Below, one piece after another: positions 48,201-57,704 of a stretch of 64,000 bases of DNA (its first letter is position 1; every line of letters starts with the position of its first letter). Below the pieces are notes generated by a model that saw only the letters and a program-made list of their open reading frames with translations, did not search any database and was not told where the DNA came from. This DNA is from Methylophaga marina (GTDB taxonomy: Bacteria > Pseudomonadota > Gammaproteobacteria > Nitrosococcales > Methylophagaceae), in assembly GCF_030296755.1 (NCBI RefSeq), contig NZ_AP027741.1:1731001-1795000 (forward strand). Reading direction: 5' to 3'. The position numbers were made by a program, and so were the translations under genes.

Positions 48201-49568
48201 CCCCGAATCCGCCGAGATATGTTGCTGACGACCTCTGGTTTATTTCGTGATTTGTATGGTTCGCAGATAGTTTGGTTGGAACAAGCGGTATTGATGGCAC
48301 TGGATGCCTCTTCTGGTTTGATTCGTCGTGACTATCCGGCGTTGACCTTATCATTGGATGCGGCTTTAGAGCGTTTACAGGTTAGTGAAAATCCTGGTTT
48401 TGAATCCTTAGAGCAGAACCAGGTTGCTGCCCGCTGGGTAGACGATGCCAGTGCGGCATTACGTGCGGGTGTGTCAGAAAACCAAGCCGGCCTGACGGCA
48501 AGTTACCGTATTTTTGGTACCCCACCGGGTGCTTATGGTGCTGGCGTGAATCGTCTGGTTGAGCGCTCTGGTGCCTGGGAAAACCGTGAAGAAGTCGCGC
48601 AAACCTATATTCATCGTATGGGGCATGCCTATGGTGCAGAACTGGACGGTCAGGCGCAGCAGGCCTTATTCCAACAGAGGCTGCAACATGTCGGTCAGAC
48701 TTATCTCGGACGAGCCAGTAATCTGTATGGAGTTATGGATAACAATGATGCCTTTGATTATCTGGGCGGCTTAAGCCTCGCTATTGAAACCACACGTGGA
48801 CAGGCACCAGAGAGTTATATTCTGGCGCACAGTGATACCACGGATTTACGCGTTGATTCTTTGCAGACCGTATTGTTAGGTGAACTGCGTGGTCGTTATC
48901 TGAATCCGCAATGGCTTAAACCGCTGATGAAGGAGGGGTATGCCGGTGCTCGCACCATGGGTAGTGAGTTTTTAGAATATCTATGGGGCTGGCAAGTGAC
49001 CAATCCCGGCATTGTGAAAAGCTGGGTATGGGATGAAGTTAAACGGGTGTATGTGGATGATGGACTAGACTTGGGCTTAGATGACTTTCTTGAGCAAGAT
49101 CATAACGTCCATGTGAAAAGTAATATGCTGGCGATTATGCTGATTGCAGCCTATAAAGGTTTTTGGCAAGCCGATGAGGCTACGCTGGAACAACTGGCAC
49201 AGCAGTTCACCGATTTAGTTTCTGCAAATGGGCTACCGGGAAGTGGCCATACCTCACCATCCCACCCCATGTATGTATGGTTGAATGATTACCTGGATGA
49301 GTCTCATCAACAGCAATTAGCTGAGGTATTAAATGCGGCAAGAATGCCAGAAACTGAAATGACTGATGCACCAAGTCATATTGCCGAAATAACCGAGCAA
49401 AAAGCGACTCAGCCTGAGCAAGAGACGAATTCATCTGAAGAGCAACAGAAAGAGCAAGCGCAGCAACAACGCTTCTGGCTCTATGTGGTATTAGGTCTCG
49501 TGGTCTTATTAGTGATAGCTGGCATGGCAAAAGGCATGCGAGCCCCAACTGCCAAGTTCAAGGAGTAA
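45246..49568 (+). CDS. Exported, membrane-anchored CobN-like chelatase
   Basis: This 1440-residue protein is homologous to CobN, the large subunit of cobaltochelatase, but is built for export. It has a signal peptide (about residues 1-26, hydrophobic core then VLAEQ), a body with the CobN core, and a C-terminal membrane helix (WLYVVLGLVVLLVIAGM) with a short basic tail. In the core, HLGRHSTYEFLP (near 666) replaces the usual HxGKHGxxEWLPG, while LGDLPSIYPYIVDGVGEG and VDHLTPPL are kept. No cobS or cobT is present. It is the first gene of a riboswitch-controlled unit with ExbB- and DUF2149-type genes, as for HmuS-type CobN homologues of Bacteroidetes. A periplasmic corrinoid or metal role is inferred. 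ATG 45246 is chosen over TTG 45219. Confidence 0.88.
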   Translation: MDSAVFNRLILCFILFLFSSSVLAEQLLLIVTPRNVPEVVSGAHEFLKHPSHSSTSVQIRTTEQWQDLSVNQQAALLKQSDLVFAGGVFGETANQLMENIKKGLLKNLIALHSDHRLMGASSLNSRPILNGPPDKLMQHPDPALSTEQWMASLLEQYPAQEAWLISRFFWLGRNSENMQGLISHLHHLVKNENTTERPQLAAQLRLYHQDKIIPPDQFEFSAKSSWVVLVDYETGERPGEKALLDAVCKQLIDESTGCVSVLTAWGDASLSAIKLLAENKSHISSVVSLQDFVIGGSEHRQAVTDELKKLNVPVIKAMRLSDSTHAEWELSEAGISWDSVHYRVAMPELQGVSQPMVVATMTPAEVDKLTGARLAFSEPVESQVTLLAKRLKRWQQLQDKANQDKKIAIIYYNHPPGRHNIGADNLNVVESLFDILHSLKNQGYNTGELPATSDALLDLLQQRGVNLPEDQAALAAMSSQVNTMDSKSYQSWFQTLPESLQQEMVNGPLGLLHANLKQAKALKDPTIAAHLFARVMEDIRHVVDGADHAGRDRVLQLLSQLQTIYQQPLANIDWQQAEQLINAISQQWIEGIRGWGEAPGNVMVYDDKILIPGLEFGNIFVGPQPPRGWELNEELLHANLSFPPPHQYLAFYQWLRNTFHADALVHLGRHSTYEFLPRHRVGMAENDYPQAILGDLPSIYPYIVDGVGEGIQAKRRGLAVMVDHLTPPLASTELYDQLLELRQVVESYEAAPVNAGAMRDRAIEEMKRLVANLNLEDELTANMAGELEVRGLSSFEQVDDDLLVHEIGHYLTTLQEDFMPLGLHVFGRDWSEQAVQTMLTSMNNGKQATESWDPLLRGSPAAEMSALLAALDGQFVEPGKGNDPIRTPSALPTGRNFYALDDSLIPSRLGYKVGIALAEKARAETPANNAQDSDALVLWASDVVRDEGAMIAFAYDMLGVKPTWSRRGIFSGLERLDLSSSASPHPRIRRDMLLTTSGLFRDLYGSQIVWLEQAVLMALDASSGLIRRDYPALTLSLDAALERLQVSENPGFESLEQNQVAARWVDDASAALRAGVSENQAGLTASYRIFGTPPGAYGAGVNRLVERSGAWENREEVAQTYIHRMGHAYGAELDGQAQQALFQQRLQHVGQTYLGRASNLYGVMDNNDAFDYLGGLSLAIETTRGQAPESYILAHSDTTDLRVDSLQTVLLGELRGRYLNPQWLKPLMKEGYAGARTMGSEFLEYLWGWQVTNPGIVKSWVWDEVKRVYVDDGLDLGLDDFLEQDHNVHVKSNMLAIMLIAAYKGFWQADEATLEQLAQQFTDLVSANGLPGSGHTSPSHPMYVWLNDYLDESHQQQLAEVLNAARMPETEMTDAPSHIAEITEQKATQPEQETNSSEEQQKEQAQQQRFWLYVVLGLVVLLVIAGMAKGMRAPTAKFKE

Positions 49569-49571
49569 GTT

Positions 49572-50021
49572 ATGTTGAGTTCACAATCCATCGGTGTGAT
49601 GCATCACTTAGTCGGATTTTTATTAGAACCGGTGATATGGGCGCTAATGTTATTTGCCGCCTTGAGCATTATTGATATTGGTATTGCGCTGGCTGAACGC
49701 TTTTCTGGTTTGAAGAAGTGGCAGCAGTCAGCAGGTCAGGTTGAGGCTTTTGAAACGTTAGCATTTAAACGAATTGAGCGGAGTGACTTTTTAGCCAGAA
49801 TTGCGCCTATGCTCGGGTTGATGGGCACACTGATACCGCTTGGGCCGGGCTTATCTGCACTTGGTAATGGGGATCTCAGCATCTTAACCACGGCGATGAG
49901 TGTGGCCTTTGATACCACGGTTCTGGGCCTCTTTGTTGGCATTATCGGTTTTGTTTTAGGGCGATTAAGACGTCGTTGGTATGACGAGATTCTAACGACT
50001 ATGGAGCAGGCTAATGGCTAG
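49572..50021 (+). CDS. MotA/TolQ/ExbB proton channel family protein
   Basis: This 149-residue inner-membrane protein has a first membrane helix at about residues 13-38 (EPVIWALMLFAALSIIDIG) and two more in PMLGLMGTLIPLGPGLSAL and TTAMSVAFDTTVLGLFVGIIGFVLG. The sequence MLGLMGTLIPLGPGL is the TolQ/ExbB proton-channel signature. It starts three bases after the CobN-like stop and overlaps the DUF2149 gene by eight bases. It would form, with the DUF2149 protein, a proton-driven motor acting on the CobN-like protein. Confidence 0.92.
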   Translation: MLSSQSIGVMHHLVGFLLEPVIWALMLFAALSIIDIGIALAERFSGLKKWQQSAGQVEAFETLAFKRIERSDFLARIAPMLGLMGTLIPLGPGLSALGNGDLSILTTAMSVAFDTTVLGLFVGIIGFVLGRLRRRWYDEILTTMEQANG

Positions 50022-50328
50022 ACGCTGGCGACATAATCGATTTGATGGCAATGATGATGAGCCATTAGGCCCCATGGCCAATTTATTAGACTTAATGTTG
50101 GTGTTTGCCTGCGGTCTGATTGCGGCATTAATTTCAATGAGTAGTCAGCTCCAGGAGCATTTTCAGGCCGAGGCAAAACAAGCGGATCATGCCCTGACGG
50201 AACTTCAATCGATGAAAGAATTACCGCAGCTACCTGAAGGTATGCAAGGTGGCGCGGAGGGTTATGAATCTGTCGGTCAGGTTTACCGTGATCCAAAAAC
50301 CGGCAAGCTCATCATGATTGGGCAATGA
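50014..50328 (+). CDS. DUF2149 protein (ExbD-like partner)
   Basis: This 104-residue protein has one N-terminal membrane helix. GPMANLLDLMLVFACGLIAAL near residues 20-40 includes an aspartate in the helix, as ExbD and TolR do for proton conduction. The rest is a short periplasmic region ending in VYRDPKTGKLIMI. DUF2149 genes are typically found next to CobN-like and ExbB-like genes in bacteria and methanogens. It overlaps the ExbB-like gene by eight bases. It lacks the usual folded ExbD periplasmic domain, so any link to the CobN-like protein may be direct. Confidence 0.88.
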   Translation: MARRWRHNRFDGNDDEPLGPMANLLDLMLVFACGLIAALISMSSQLQEHFQAEAKQADHALTELQSMKELPQLPEGMQGGAEGYESVGQVYRDPKTGKLIMIGQ

Positions 50329-50330
50329 GT

Positions 50331-50750
50331 TTACTCATACGTTAATTCTGGTTCAGGCATGATAGCCGGAGTGCTGTCCATATAGGTCAGATAGCTCGAC
50401 CAGATCTCATGCGTTCTGGCTTCGGTCAGGTCTATCTGACAACTCAGCGTCATAGCAACACGAATAGTCCCGCCCATCCAAAGGGTGTAAATACTGTCAC
50501 AGTGGGATGTTTTATAGGCTTCCCAGGCCGATTGTCCTGCTTCTATCGCAGTTACCACTTTGGTTTCATCGCTGTAGCGTTGTTTAGCTGCTGCCAAGTA
50601 TTGCTGCATGATGTCCTTTTTGTCTTGCAACTCTTCGTTGAGACAAGCGTTAATTTCAAGCGTAGTAAAAGCAGACGCGCAATCACTCTCTGCGATAACG
50701 GGAAAACTCAACAATAAGCTCAACAGGGCAAGCATACGTTTTAGCATCAT
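50331..50750 (-). CDS. LprI-like/DUF1311 periplasmic protein
   Basis: This 139-residue protein has a signal peptide ending near VIAES (residue 22). The mature part has the DUF1311/LprI N-terminal pattern: cysteines in DCASAFTTLEINACLNEEL, then a helix with YLAAAKQRY, QSAWEAYKTSHC, and SCQIDLTEARTHEI. Four cysteines could form two disulfides. LprI of Mycobacterium inhibits lysozyme, but that activity is not established for most relatives. The gene converges with the DUF2149 gene and is not part of that operon. Confidence 0.85.
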   Translation of the reverse strand: MMLKRMLALLSLLLSFPVIAESDCASAFTTLEINACLNEELQDKKDIMQQYLAAAKQRYSDETKVVTAIEAGQSAWEAYKTSHCDSIYTLWMGGTIRVAMTLSCQIDLTEARTHEIWSSYLTYMDSTPAIMPEPELTYE

Positions 50751-50949
50751 GGTTTCTTACTCCTAACTTAGTGCGAACCTGGATTATCACCTAAGGCGAA
50801 TGATTAAGCGAAGACTGATAGCGGTTTGTTCTCCTTACTAGCGTGCATATCTCTTGATTATTTTATTGACTAGCTAGAATGGTTTACGCATTTGGTATTA
50901 ATCAAGCTTAATGTAAAGTAATGCTTTTCCATCGTTATCCGGAGTGTTT

Positions 50950-53766
50950 ATGTCCTCAGCATTTGTATTGCCAGAGCCATGGCAAAATGCCTTAAAGACT
51001 TATCCCGAACTGCTGAAAGTGGCACCTGATGTCTTATCAGCCAGTGATTACGTCAATCAGTGGGGGCAAAGACAGGAATCGATGCTGGCGCAGTTGCTTG
51101 AATCAGGTCAATTGCAGAAAAAACTGTCATTGGATGAGATTCGTCAGCAGCTGAAATCCATGCTCGAAGGCATCACTAGCGAGGAACAATTACATCAGAA
51201 ATTACGTCATTTTCGTCAATGGATGATGGTACGTATTATCTGGCGGGATTTAGCTAATTGGTCTGATTTAGCCGAAACCATGGCTGATCTGTCCGCCATG
51301 GCCGATGTCTGTATTCAGCAGACCTTAAGCCTTCTCTATGACTGGCAGGTCGAGATAAATGGCATCCCACGTGACGATAATGGTCGTGAGCAGAAGATGA
51401 TCGTTTTAGGCATGGGGAAACTGGGTGCAGGCGAATTAAACCTGTCATCGGATATTGATCTTATCTTCACCTACCCAGAGGAAGGGGAAACCGAAGGGGG
51501 CAGGAAGCCGTTAAGCAATAGCGAGTTCTTCGTTAGGCTTGGACGCAAATTGATTCAGGCCCTGGATAACCAGACCGTTGATGGTTTTGTGTTTCGGGTC
51601 GATATGCGCTTACGTCCCTTTGGTGAGAGTGGCGCTTTGGTCTCCAGCTTTGATGCAATGGAAGAGTATTACCAGACCCAGGGAAGAGAGTGGGAACGCT
51701 ACGCGATGATTAAAGCGCGTGCTATTACCGGCAATGAAGCGGATAAAAAAGCGTTGTCAGATATGCTGCGCCCATTTGTATATCGACGTTATCTCGATTA
51801 CGGCATGTTTGATTCATTGCGTGAAATGAAATCCATGATTGCCGGGCAGATGCACCACAGAGGGATGGATGACAATATCAAGCTGGGCACCGGCGGTATC
51901 CGAGAAATCGAGTTTATAGGTCAGGTTTTTCAGTTGATCTATGGTGGACGTGATCGCCCCATGCAGCAGAGATCCATTCTAACGATTCTTGACCTGTTGG
52001 CTGATAGAAACCTGTTATCAGTCTATGCGGTCAATCAGTTAAAACAAGCCTATGCGTTTCTTCGTAGAACAGAGCACCGCATTCAAGCATGGGCCGATCA
52101 GCAGACCCATATTTTGCCAAGCGATGAGGCTTCAAGATTAAGATTGGCACTTAGTATGGGCTTCGAAGACTGGTCCTCGTTTTATGCCACTCTTAGAGAC
52201 TACAGGCAGCAAGTACAGGAGCATTTTGATCAATTGCTGACGGCGCCTCAAGCCAGTGATGAAGGTGCTGGGATAAAAATTTCTTTCCTTAATGCTCAAC
52301 CGGAAGAGAAATTAACCTTTATTCAACAATGTGGGTATGACAATCCTGAACAGATACTCGCGGTTGTTGATAAATTACTCGATCTGCATATTTGTCGTAA
52401 CTTGAGCCAGACAGGCCAGCAACGGCTCGAGAAGCTATTACCGTTGTTATTACAAGCCACTGGAAATGTCGATAATGCTGATGATTGTCTACCCCGCTTA
52501 ATGCCTCTGATGGAGTCCATCATGCGGCGAAGTGCTTATATGGCGCTGCTGGTAGAAAATCCGATGGCCTTGTCACAACTGGTCAAGCTCTGTTCTGCTA
52601 GTCCATTAATAAGTACACAGCTAGCGAAATACCCCGTGCTATTAGATGAGCTCCTCGATCCTCGTTCCCTTTATGAAGTACCTGAGAGAGAAGAGTTAAA
52701 AAAACAGCTGTTACAGTTTTTATCTTCTGTAGATGCTGATGATTTAGAGCAATTAATGAATCGTTTGCGAGAGTTCCGACAAATTGCCACGCTTCATGTA
52801 GCGGCAGCCGATGTCACTGAGGTACTGCCGTTAATGCGAGTGGGGGATCAATTAACGGAATTGGCGGAAATACTACTTGAACAGGTATGGCGAATAGCCT
52901 GGGAACATTTAGTGGTCAAGCATGGGTATCCACCCATTACAGATAATAACGACCCTAAGCAGTGCGGTTTGACTATTCTGGCTTACGGTAAGTTAGGTGG
53001 GCTTGAATTAGGTTATGGCTCGGATCTGGATCTGGTCTTCATCTTTGATGATGCACAGGAAGGCATGACGGATGGCGAGCGTCCCGTAGATGTGATGGTA
53101 TTTTATACTCGCCTTGCTCAACGCATGATTCATCTGTTGAATACAGTCACTCCCGGTGGTTTGCTTTATGAAGTCGATATGCGTTTGCGGCCTAGTGGCG
53201 CATCGGGTTTATTGGTTAGTCCATTTTCTGGTTTTGTTGATTATCAACAAAAAGAAGCATGGACATGGGAACATCAAGCCTTGGTACGCGCAAGAAATGT
53301 GATGGGGGATGCCGAACTTGCGCAAAAGGTCTTCGACACGCGTCAACAGGTGTTGGCTAAGCCACGTGATCAAGAGACGCTGGCTGAGCAAGTCAGAGAC
53401 ATGCGTTCAAAAATGCGTCAACAGTTAGACAAGAGTGATAGCCAACTATTTGATCTAAAACAGGGTAAAGGTGGTATCACTGATATTGAATTTATGGTGC
53501 AATATGCAGTGTTGGCATGGTCAACGGACTTGCCTGAATTACTCATTTACACCGATAATATTAGGATTTTGGAAGCGCTGGTGGCTTCCGGAAAGCTCGA
53601 ACCCGCTGAAGGGGATATGTTGGCCGACGCATATCGTTACTATCGAAATGAAGCCAACCACTGCGTATTGCAGGATAAACCCACATTAATGTCGGTGTCT
53701 CAGTTACAAGACTTCCCGCAGCAGGTTGTGCAGATTTGGCAGCGCTGGTTAGGTGACATCGCCTAG
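50950..53766 (+). CDS. glnE: Bifunctional glutamine synthetase adenylyltransferase/deadenylase
   Basis: GlnE adds or removes AMP on glutamine synthetase according to nitrogen status, under PII control. The 938-residue protein has two nucleotidyltransferase domains: GMGKLGAGELNLSSDIDLIF near residue 158 (deadenylase) and YGKLGGLELGYGSDLDLVF near 680 (adenylyltransferase). Each has the GxSD(I/L)DL metal-binding pair, and a regulatory linker lies between them. The ATG at 50950 has GGAG six bases upstream. It is followed closely by ilvE. Confidence 0.96.
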   Translation: MSSAFVLPEPWQNALKTYPELLKVAPDVLSASDYVNQWGQRQESMLAQLLESGQLQKKLSLDEIRQQLKSMLEGITSEEQLHQKLRHFRQWMMVRIIWRDLANWSDLAETMADLSAMADVCIQQTLSLLYDWQVEINGIPRDDNGREQKMIVLGMGKLGAGELNLSSDIDLIFTYPEEGETEGGRKPLSNSEFFVRLGRKLIQALDNQTVDGFVFRVDMRLRPFGESGALVSSFDAMEEYYQTQGREWERYAMIKARAITGNEADKKALSDMLRPFVYRRYLDYGMFDSLREMKSMIAGQMHHRGMDDNIKLGTGGIREIEFIGQVFQLIYGGRDRPMQQRSILTILDLLADRNLLSVYAVNQLKQAYAFLRRTEHRIQAWADQQTHILPSDEASRLRLALSMGFEDWSSFYATLRDYRQQVQEHFDQLLTAPQASDEGAGIKISFLNAQPEEKLTFIQQCGYDNPEQILAVVDKLLDLHICRNLSQTGQQRLEKLLPLLLQATGNVDNADDCLPRLMPLMESIMRRSAYMALLVENPMALSQLVKLCSASPLISTQLAKYPVLLDELLDPRSLYEVPEREELKKQLLQFLSSVDADDLEQLMNRLREFRQIATLHVAAADVTEVLPLMRVGDQLTELAEILLEQVWRIAWEHLVVKHGYPPITDNNDPKQCGLTILAYGKLGGLELGYGSDLDLVFIFDDAQEGMTDGERPVDVMVFYTRLAQRMIHLLNTVTPGGLLYEVDMRLRPSGASGLLVSPFSGFVDYQQKEAWTWEHQALVRARNVMGDAELAQKVFDTRQQVLAKPRDQETLAEQVRDMRSKMRQQLDKSDSQLFDLKQGKGGITDIEFMVQYAVLAWSTDLPELLIYTDNIRILEALVASGKLEPAEGDMLADAYRYYRNEANHCVLQDKPTLMSVSQLQDFPQQVVQIWQRWLGDIA

Positions 53767-53806
53767 AATCAGACTCAGATTAATCAATGAACTTGGAATA
53801 AAGCAT

Positions 53807-54739
53807 ATGGCAGTAGCAACAATGGCAGATCGTGATGGCGTTATCTGGCTCGACGGTGAATTAGTACCGTGGCGTGAGGCCAAAGTCCACGTCCTGACAC
53901 ATACTCTTCATTACGGCATGGGCGTATTTGAAGGGGTGCGTGCTTATAAATCTGAACAAGGTACGGCTATCTTCCGTTTGCAGGAACATACCGATCGTCT
54001 TTTCCGTAGCGCCAAAATTTTAGGTATGGGCATGCCGTTTGATAAAGAGACGATCAACGAGGCTCAACGTATTGTGGTTCGTGAAAATAATCTGGACTCT
54101 GCTTATATTAGACCGATGTGTTTTTATGGTTCGGAAGGCATGGGTATCCGTGCAGATAACCTGAACACACATGTTATGGTCGCAGCATGGCATTGGGGTG
54201 CTTACCTCGGTGAAGAAAACATGACAAAAGGTATTCGTATCAGAACGTCATCGTTCACACGTCACCACGTCAATATCACCATGTGTAAAGCCAAGGCCAA
54301 CGGTAACTACATGAATTCCATGATGGCGTTGCAAGAAGCGGTCAGTTGCGGTTACGACGAAGCGCTGCTATTAGATGCGCAGGGCTTTGTGTGTGAAGGT
54401 AGTGGTGAAAATTTCTTCATGGTGCGTGATGGTGTGTTGTACACCCCTGAATTGACCTCAGCGTTAGAAGGTATCACCCGTGAAACAGTGATGACACTGG
54501 CACGCGATATCGGTCTGAAAGTCGTTGAGAAGCGCATTACTCGCGATGAAGTGTATATCGCTGATGAAGCCTTTTTCACTGGTACAGCGGCTGAAGTGAC
54601 ACCAATCAGAGAACTGGATAATCGTCCAATCGGTGAAGGCACGCGCGGTCCTATCACTGAAAAACTTCAGGCAATGTATTTTGACCAGGTTTATGGTCGT
54701 AGCGATGTGTATAAAAACTGGAATACATTAGTTCGATAA
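53807..54739 (+). CDS. ilvE: Branched-chain amino acid aminotransferase
   Basis: IlvE transfers the amino group between glutamate and the keto acids of leucine, isoleucine and valine, using pyridoxal phosphate. The 310-residue fold-type IV protein has VHVLTHTLHYGMGVFEGVRA near residues 28-47, the segment CKAKANGNYMNSMMALQEA near 163 (cofactor-lysine region), and FFTGTAAEVTPIRELDNRPI near 262. The ATG at 53807 has GGAA upstream and matches the family start. The open frame from 53753 overlaps glnE. It follows glnE by 40 bases. Confidence 0.95.
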   Translation: MAVATMADRDGVIWLDGELVPWREAKVHVLTHTLHYGMGVFEGVRAYKSEQGTAIFRLQEHTDRLFRSAKILGMGMPFDKETINEAQRIVVRENNLDSAYIRPMCFYGSEGMGIRADNLNTHVMVAAWHWGAYLGEENMTKGIRIRTSSFTRHHVNITMCKAKANGNYMNSMMALQEAVSCGYDEALLLDAQGFVCEGSGENFFMVRDGVLYTPELTSALEGITRETVMTLARDIGLKVVEKRITRDEVYIADEAFFTGTAAEVTPIRELDNRPIGEGTRGPITEKLQAMYFDQVYGRSDVYKNWNTLVR

Positions 54740-54800
54740 TTTAGGACTATTCGCCTGAGCAGTGACGTTCAGGCTGGCAACAAAAGAGGTAAATAAGTAC

Positions 54801-55550
54801 ATGGCAGGTCATAGTAAGTGGGCAAATATTCAGCATAGAAAAGGTGCACAGGATGCCAAGCGCGGCAAACTGTTTACTAAGCTGATCCGTGAAATCACCG
54901 TCGCCGCTAAAATGGGTGGCAGTGATCCCGCAGCAAACCCACGCTTACGTGCTGCGATAGATAAAGCACTGGGCGCGAACATGACAAAAGATGTCATCGA
55001 GCGTGCAACCAAACGTGGTGCTGGTGAACTGGAAGGGGTTAATTACGAAGAAATTCGTTATGAAGGTTATGGTCCGAATGGCACAGCCATTATGGTCGAT
55101 TGCATGACCGATAATCGTAATCGTACGGTTGCAGCGGTGCGTAATGTTTTCACCAAGCGTGGTGGCAATATGGGCACTGATGGTTGTGTGGCTTTCCTGT
55201 TTAACAAGAAAGGCATTATCTCACTGGCCAGTGGCACTGATGAAGATAGTGTGATGGAAGTGGCACTTGAAGCGGGTGCTGAAGACATTGTGACTAATGA
55301 TGATGGTTCTATCGATGTGTTCACGACGCCAGAAGATTATGCGGCAGTAAGAGATGCCTTAGATGCGGCTGAATTACCAGTGGAATCAGCGCAAGTAACC
55401 ATGCACCCAGACACTACTGTTAGTTTAGATGTGGATGATGCTCAAAAAGCCATCAATATGATCGAAGCATTTGAAGACTTGGATGATGTGCAAGAAGTCT
55501 ATTCAAACGCTGATTTTTCCGATGAGGTCATGGCTCAGCTGAATAGCTGA
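54801..55550 (+). CDS. yebC: YebC/PmpR-family protein
   Basis: This 249-residue protein of the YebC family starts [20 protein letters not shown] and has the family pattern [16 protein letters not shown] near residue 70 and the YEGYGPNG segment. Family members have been described as transcription regulators and, more recently, as ribosome-associated factors helping translation of proline-rich stretches. It lies upstream of ruvC, as in many gammaproteobacteria. An in-frame ATG at 54762 would extend the protein but does not match the family start. Confidence 0.95.
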   Translation: MAGHSKWANIQHRKGAQDAKRGKLFTKLIREITVAAKMGGSDPAANPRLRAAIDKALGANMTKDVIERATKRGAGELEGVNYEEIRYEGYGPNGTAIMVDCMTDNRNRTVAAVRNVFTKRGGNMGTDGCVAFLFNKKGIISLASGTDEDSVMEVALEAGAEDIVTNDDGSIDVFTTPEDYAAVRDALDAAELPVESAQVTMHPDTTVSLDVDDAQKAINMIEAFEDLDDVQEVYSNADFSDEVMAQLNS

Positions 55551-55561
55551 TGTCATAAGGT

Positions 55562-56096
55562 ATGCCGCGTATCCTGGGGATTGATCCTGGTTCAAGAAAA
55601 ACCGGTTTTGGCATTATTGAAATTGATGGAAAAAATTAAACACGTCATCAACGGCCGTTTAATGGTCGGTGATGGCGAGTTTGCTGATAGATTAAGACAG
55701 ATTTTTGAAGGTCTGACCGACCTCATCGAACGCTATCAACCGGATATGATGGCCATCGAAAAAGTGTTTTTACATAAAAATGCTGATTCTGCATTAAAGC
55801 TTGGTCAAGCCAGAGGCGCTGCTATATGTGCCGCCGTCAATCAACAATTGACTGTGTCAGAATATACCGCGACACAAATAAAAAAAGCCGTGGTCGGCAA
55901 TGGCCACGCGAATAAAGCACAGATTCAATATATGATGTCAGTGATTTTGAGTTTGTCTGAATCACCTGAAGAGGATGCGGCCGATGCTTTGGCCTGCGCC
56001 CTTACTCATGCACATCACTCTGCTATTGGTGGTAGCCAGAGTAAATTACCAGCAGGTATGCGCACCACTCGGCGCGGAGGAAGATATAGTCGATGA
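55562..56096 (+). CDS. ruvC: Holliday junction endonuclease RuvC, frameshifted
   Basis: RuvC cuts Holliday junctions moved by RuvAB. The ATG at 55562 starts RILGIDPGSRKTGFGIIEIDGK, with the first catalytic aspartate in GIDPGS. The frame then ends in TAA, while INGRLMVGDGEF, AIEKVFLHKNADSALKLGQA, and the C-terminus with DAADALACALTHAH continue in another frame. The shift is at a run of six A (55630-55635); removing one A joins DGKIKHVINGR. The corrected protein is about 177 residues. The stop overlaps the ruvA start by four bases. A homopolymer error is likely. Confidence 0.9.
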
Positions 56097-56689
56097 TTGG
56101 ACGTTTGCGGGGCATTATTATAGAAAAGCAGCCACCAGAGCTTGTTCTGGATGTGCATGGCGTTGGTTATGAGTTATCTGCACCTATGTCGACTTTCTTC
56201 AATTTACCTGCTGTAAATGAAGAAGTGATGCTTTTCACGCATATGGTCGTCAGAGAAGATGCTCAGCTTTTATATGCCTTTGCTACGGAACGTGAGCGTT
56301 TACTCTTTAGAAGTCTGTTGAAAGTCAATGGCGTTGGCGCCAAGCTTGCCTTAACGATTCTTTCTGGCAGTGATGTGGATACTTTTGCCCGTAGTGTGCA
56401 GGAAGGGGACACTGCCAGCCTGACAAGACTACCTGGTGTGGGGAAAAAGACCGCAGAAAGACTCATTGTTGAAATGCGTGATCGACTCAAAGAGGTTAGT
56501 TCTGCCATGGGTATTGATACCATCGTTTCGGACATGCCAATGACAACAGCTGGGGCTAAAAGTGAAGCCGTTGAAGCACTGGTTGCATTAGGTTACAAGC
56601 CTAATGAAGCCGATAAAATGTTGCGTAGTTTTGATAGTGAAGGCATGACTACAGAACAAATTATTCGCCAGGCATTGCAGAGAAACTGA
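56093..56689 (+). CDS. ruvA: Holliday junction branch-migration protein RuvA
   Basis: RuvA binds the four-way junction as a tetramer and loads RuvB. The 198-residue protein begins [20 protein letters not shown] and has the helix-hairpin-helix segments [15 protein letters not shown] near residue 80 and [19 protein letters not shown] near 115. The C-terminal domain III ([19 protein letters not shown]) contacts RuvB. It overlaps ruvC by four bases and is followed by ruvB after one base. Confidence 0.97.
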   Translation: MIGRLRGIIIEKQPPELVLDVHGVGYELSAPMSTFFNLPAVNEEVMLFTHMVVREDAQLLYAFATERERLLFRSLLKVNGVGAKLALTILSGSDVDTFARSVQEGDTASLTRLPGVGKKTAERLIVEMRDRLKEVSSAMGIDTIVSDMPMTTAGAKSEAVEALVALGYKPNEADKMLRSFDSEGMTTEQIIRQALQRN

Positions 56690-56690
56690 C

Positions 56691-57704
56691 ATGGAAGAAC
56701 GGTTTATTTCGCCACAGAGCAACAATGATGAAGAACGTATTGATCGTGCGATACGCCCCATTACGCTTGAAGATTATATCGGTCAGCCTGTTGTGCGTGA
56801 ACAAATGGATTTGTTTATTTCAGCCGCAAAACAACGAAAAGAAGCCCTCGATCACACCTTAATATTTGGTCCGCCTGGACTGGGTAAAACAACCCTAGCT
56901 AATATCATTGCCAATGAAATGGGCGTTAATTTGCGGCAAACATCGGGGCCTGTACTGGAAAGACCAGGTGATCTTGCTGCATTACTGACCAATCTTGAAC
57001 CAAACGATGTGTTGTTTGTTGATGAAATTCATCGTTTAAGCCCCATCGTTGAAGAAGTGCTTTATCCGGCGATGGAAGATTATCAAATCGATATTATGAT
57101 TGGTGAAGGCCCTGCCGCCCGCTCCATCAAACTCGACTTGGAGCCCTTCACTTTAGTTGGGGCGACAACACGCGCAGGTTCGCTGACATCACCGTTACGC
57201 GACCGGTTTGGGATTGTGCAGAGACTGGAGTTCTATAACACAAAGGATTTGAGTACGATTGTTGAGCGCAGTGCTGGTATTTTGAATGTGAAGTTAGATG
57301 CCAGTGGTGCCAATGAAGTAGCACGACGTTCACGAGGTACGCCGCGTATAGCAAACCGTTTACTGCGACGTGTCAGAGATTATGCTGAGGTGCGCTTTAA
57401 CGGTGAGGTAACAGCAGAAATTGCCAGACAAGCGCTGGACTTACTGGATGTCGATAATTACGGTTTTGATATGTTAGACCGCAAGTTATTGCTGGCTATT
57501 ATTGAAAAGTTTGAAGGTGGACCTGTTGGCCTGGATAACCTCGCTGCGGCGATTGGCGAAGAGCGTGGCACAATTGAAGATGTGTTAGAACCTTATCTGA
57601 TTCAGGAAGGCTTCATCATGCGCACACCACGTGGGCGAGTAGCCACAAAACGTGCTTGGCTACACTTGGGATTAAGTCCAGATCTGACGTTGAATGGCCA
57701 GTAA
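56691..57704 (+). CDS. ruvB: Holliday junction helicase RuvB
   Basis: RuvB is the hexameric AAA+ motor of branch migration. The 337-residue protein has Walker [17 protein letters not shown] near residue 64, Walker [14 protein letters not shown] near 107, sensor 1 in VGATTRAG, the arginine finger region SPLRDRFGI, and a C-terminal winged helix ([20 protein letters not shown]). It overlaps ybgC by eleven bases if the first ybgC start is used. Confidence 0.97.
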   Translation: MEERFISPQSNNDEERIDRAIRPITLEDYIGQPVVREQMDLFISAAKQRKEALDHTLIFGPPGLGKTTLANIIANEMGVNLRQTSGPVLERPGDLAALLTNLEPNDVLFVDEIHRLSPIVEEVLYPAMEDYQIDIMIGEGPAARSIKLDLEPFTLVGATTRAGSLTSPLRDRFGIVQRLEFYNTKDLSTIVERSAGILNVKLDASGANEVARRSRGTPRIANRLLRRVRDYAEVRFNGEVTAEIARQALDLLDVDNYGFDMLDRKLLLAIIEKFEGGPVGLDNLAAAIGEERGTIEDVLEPYLIQEGFIMRTPRGRVATKRAWLHLGLSPDLTLNGQ

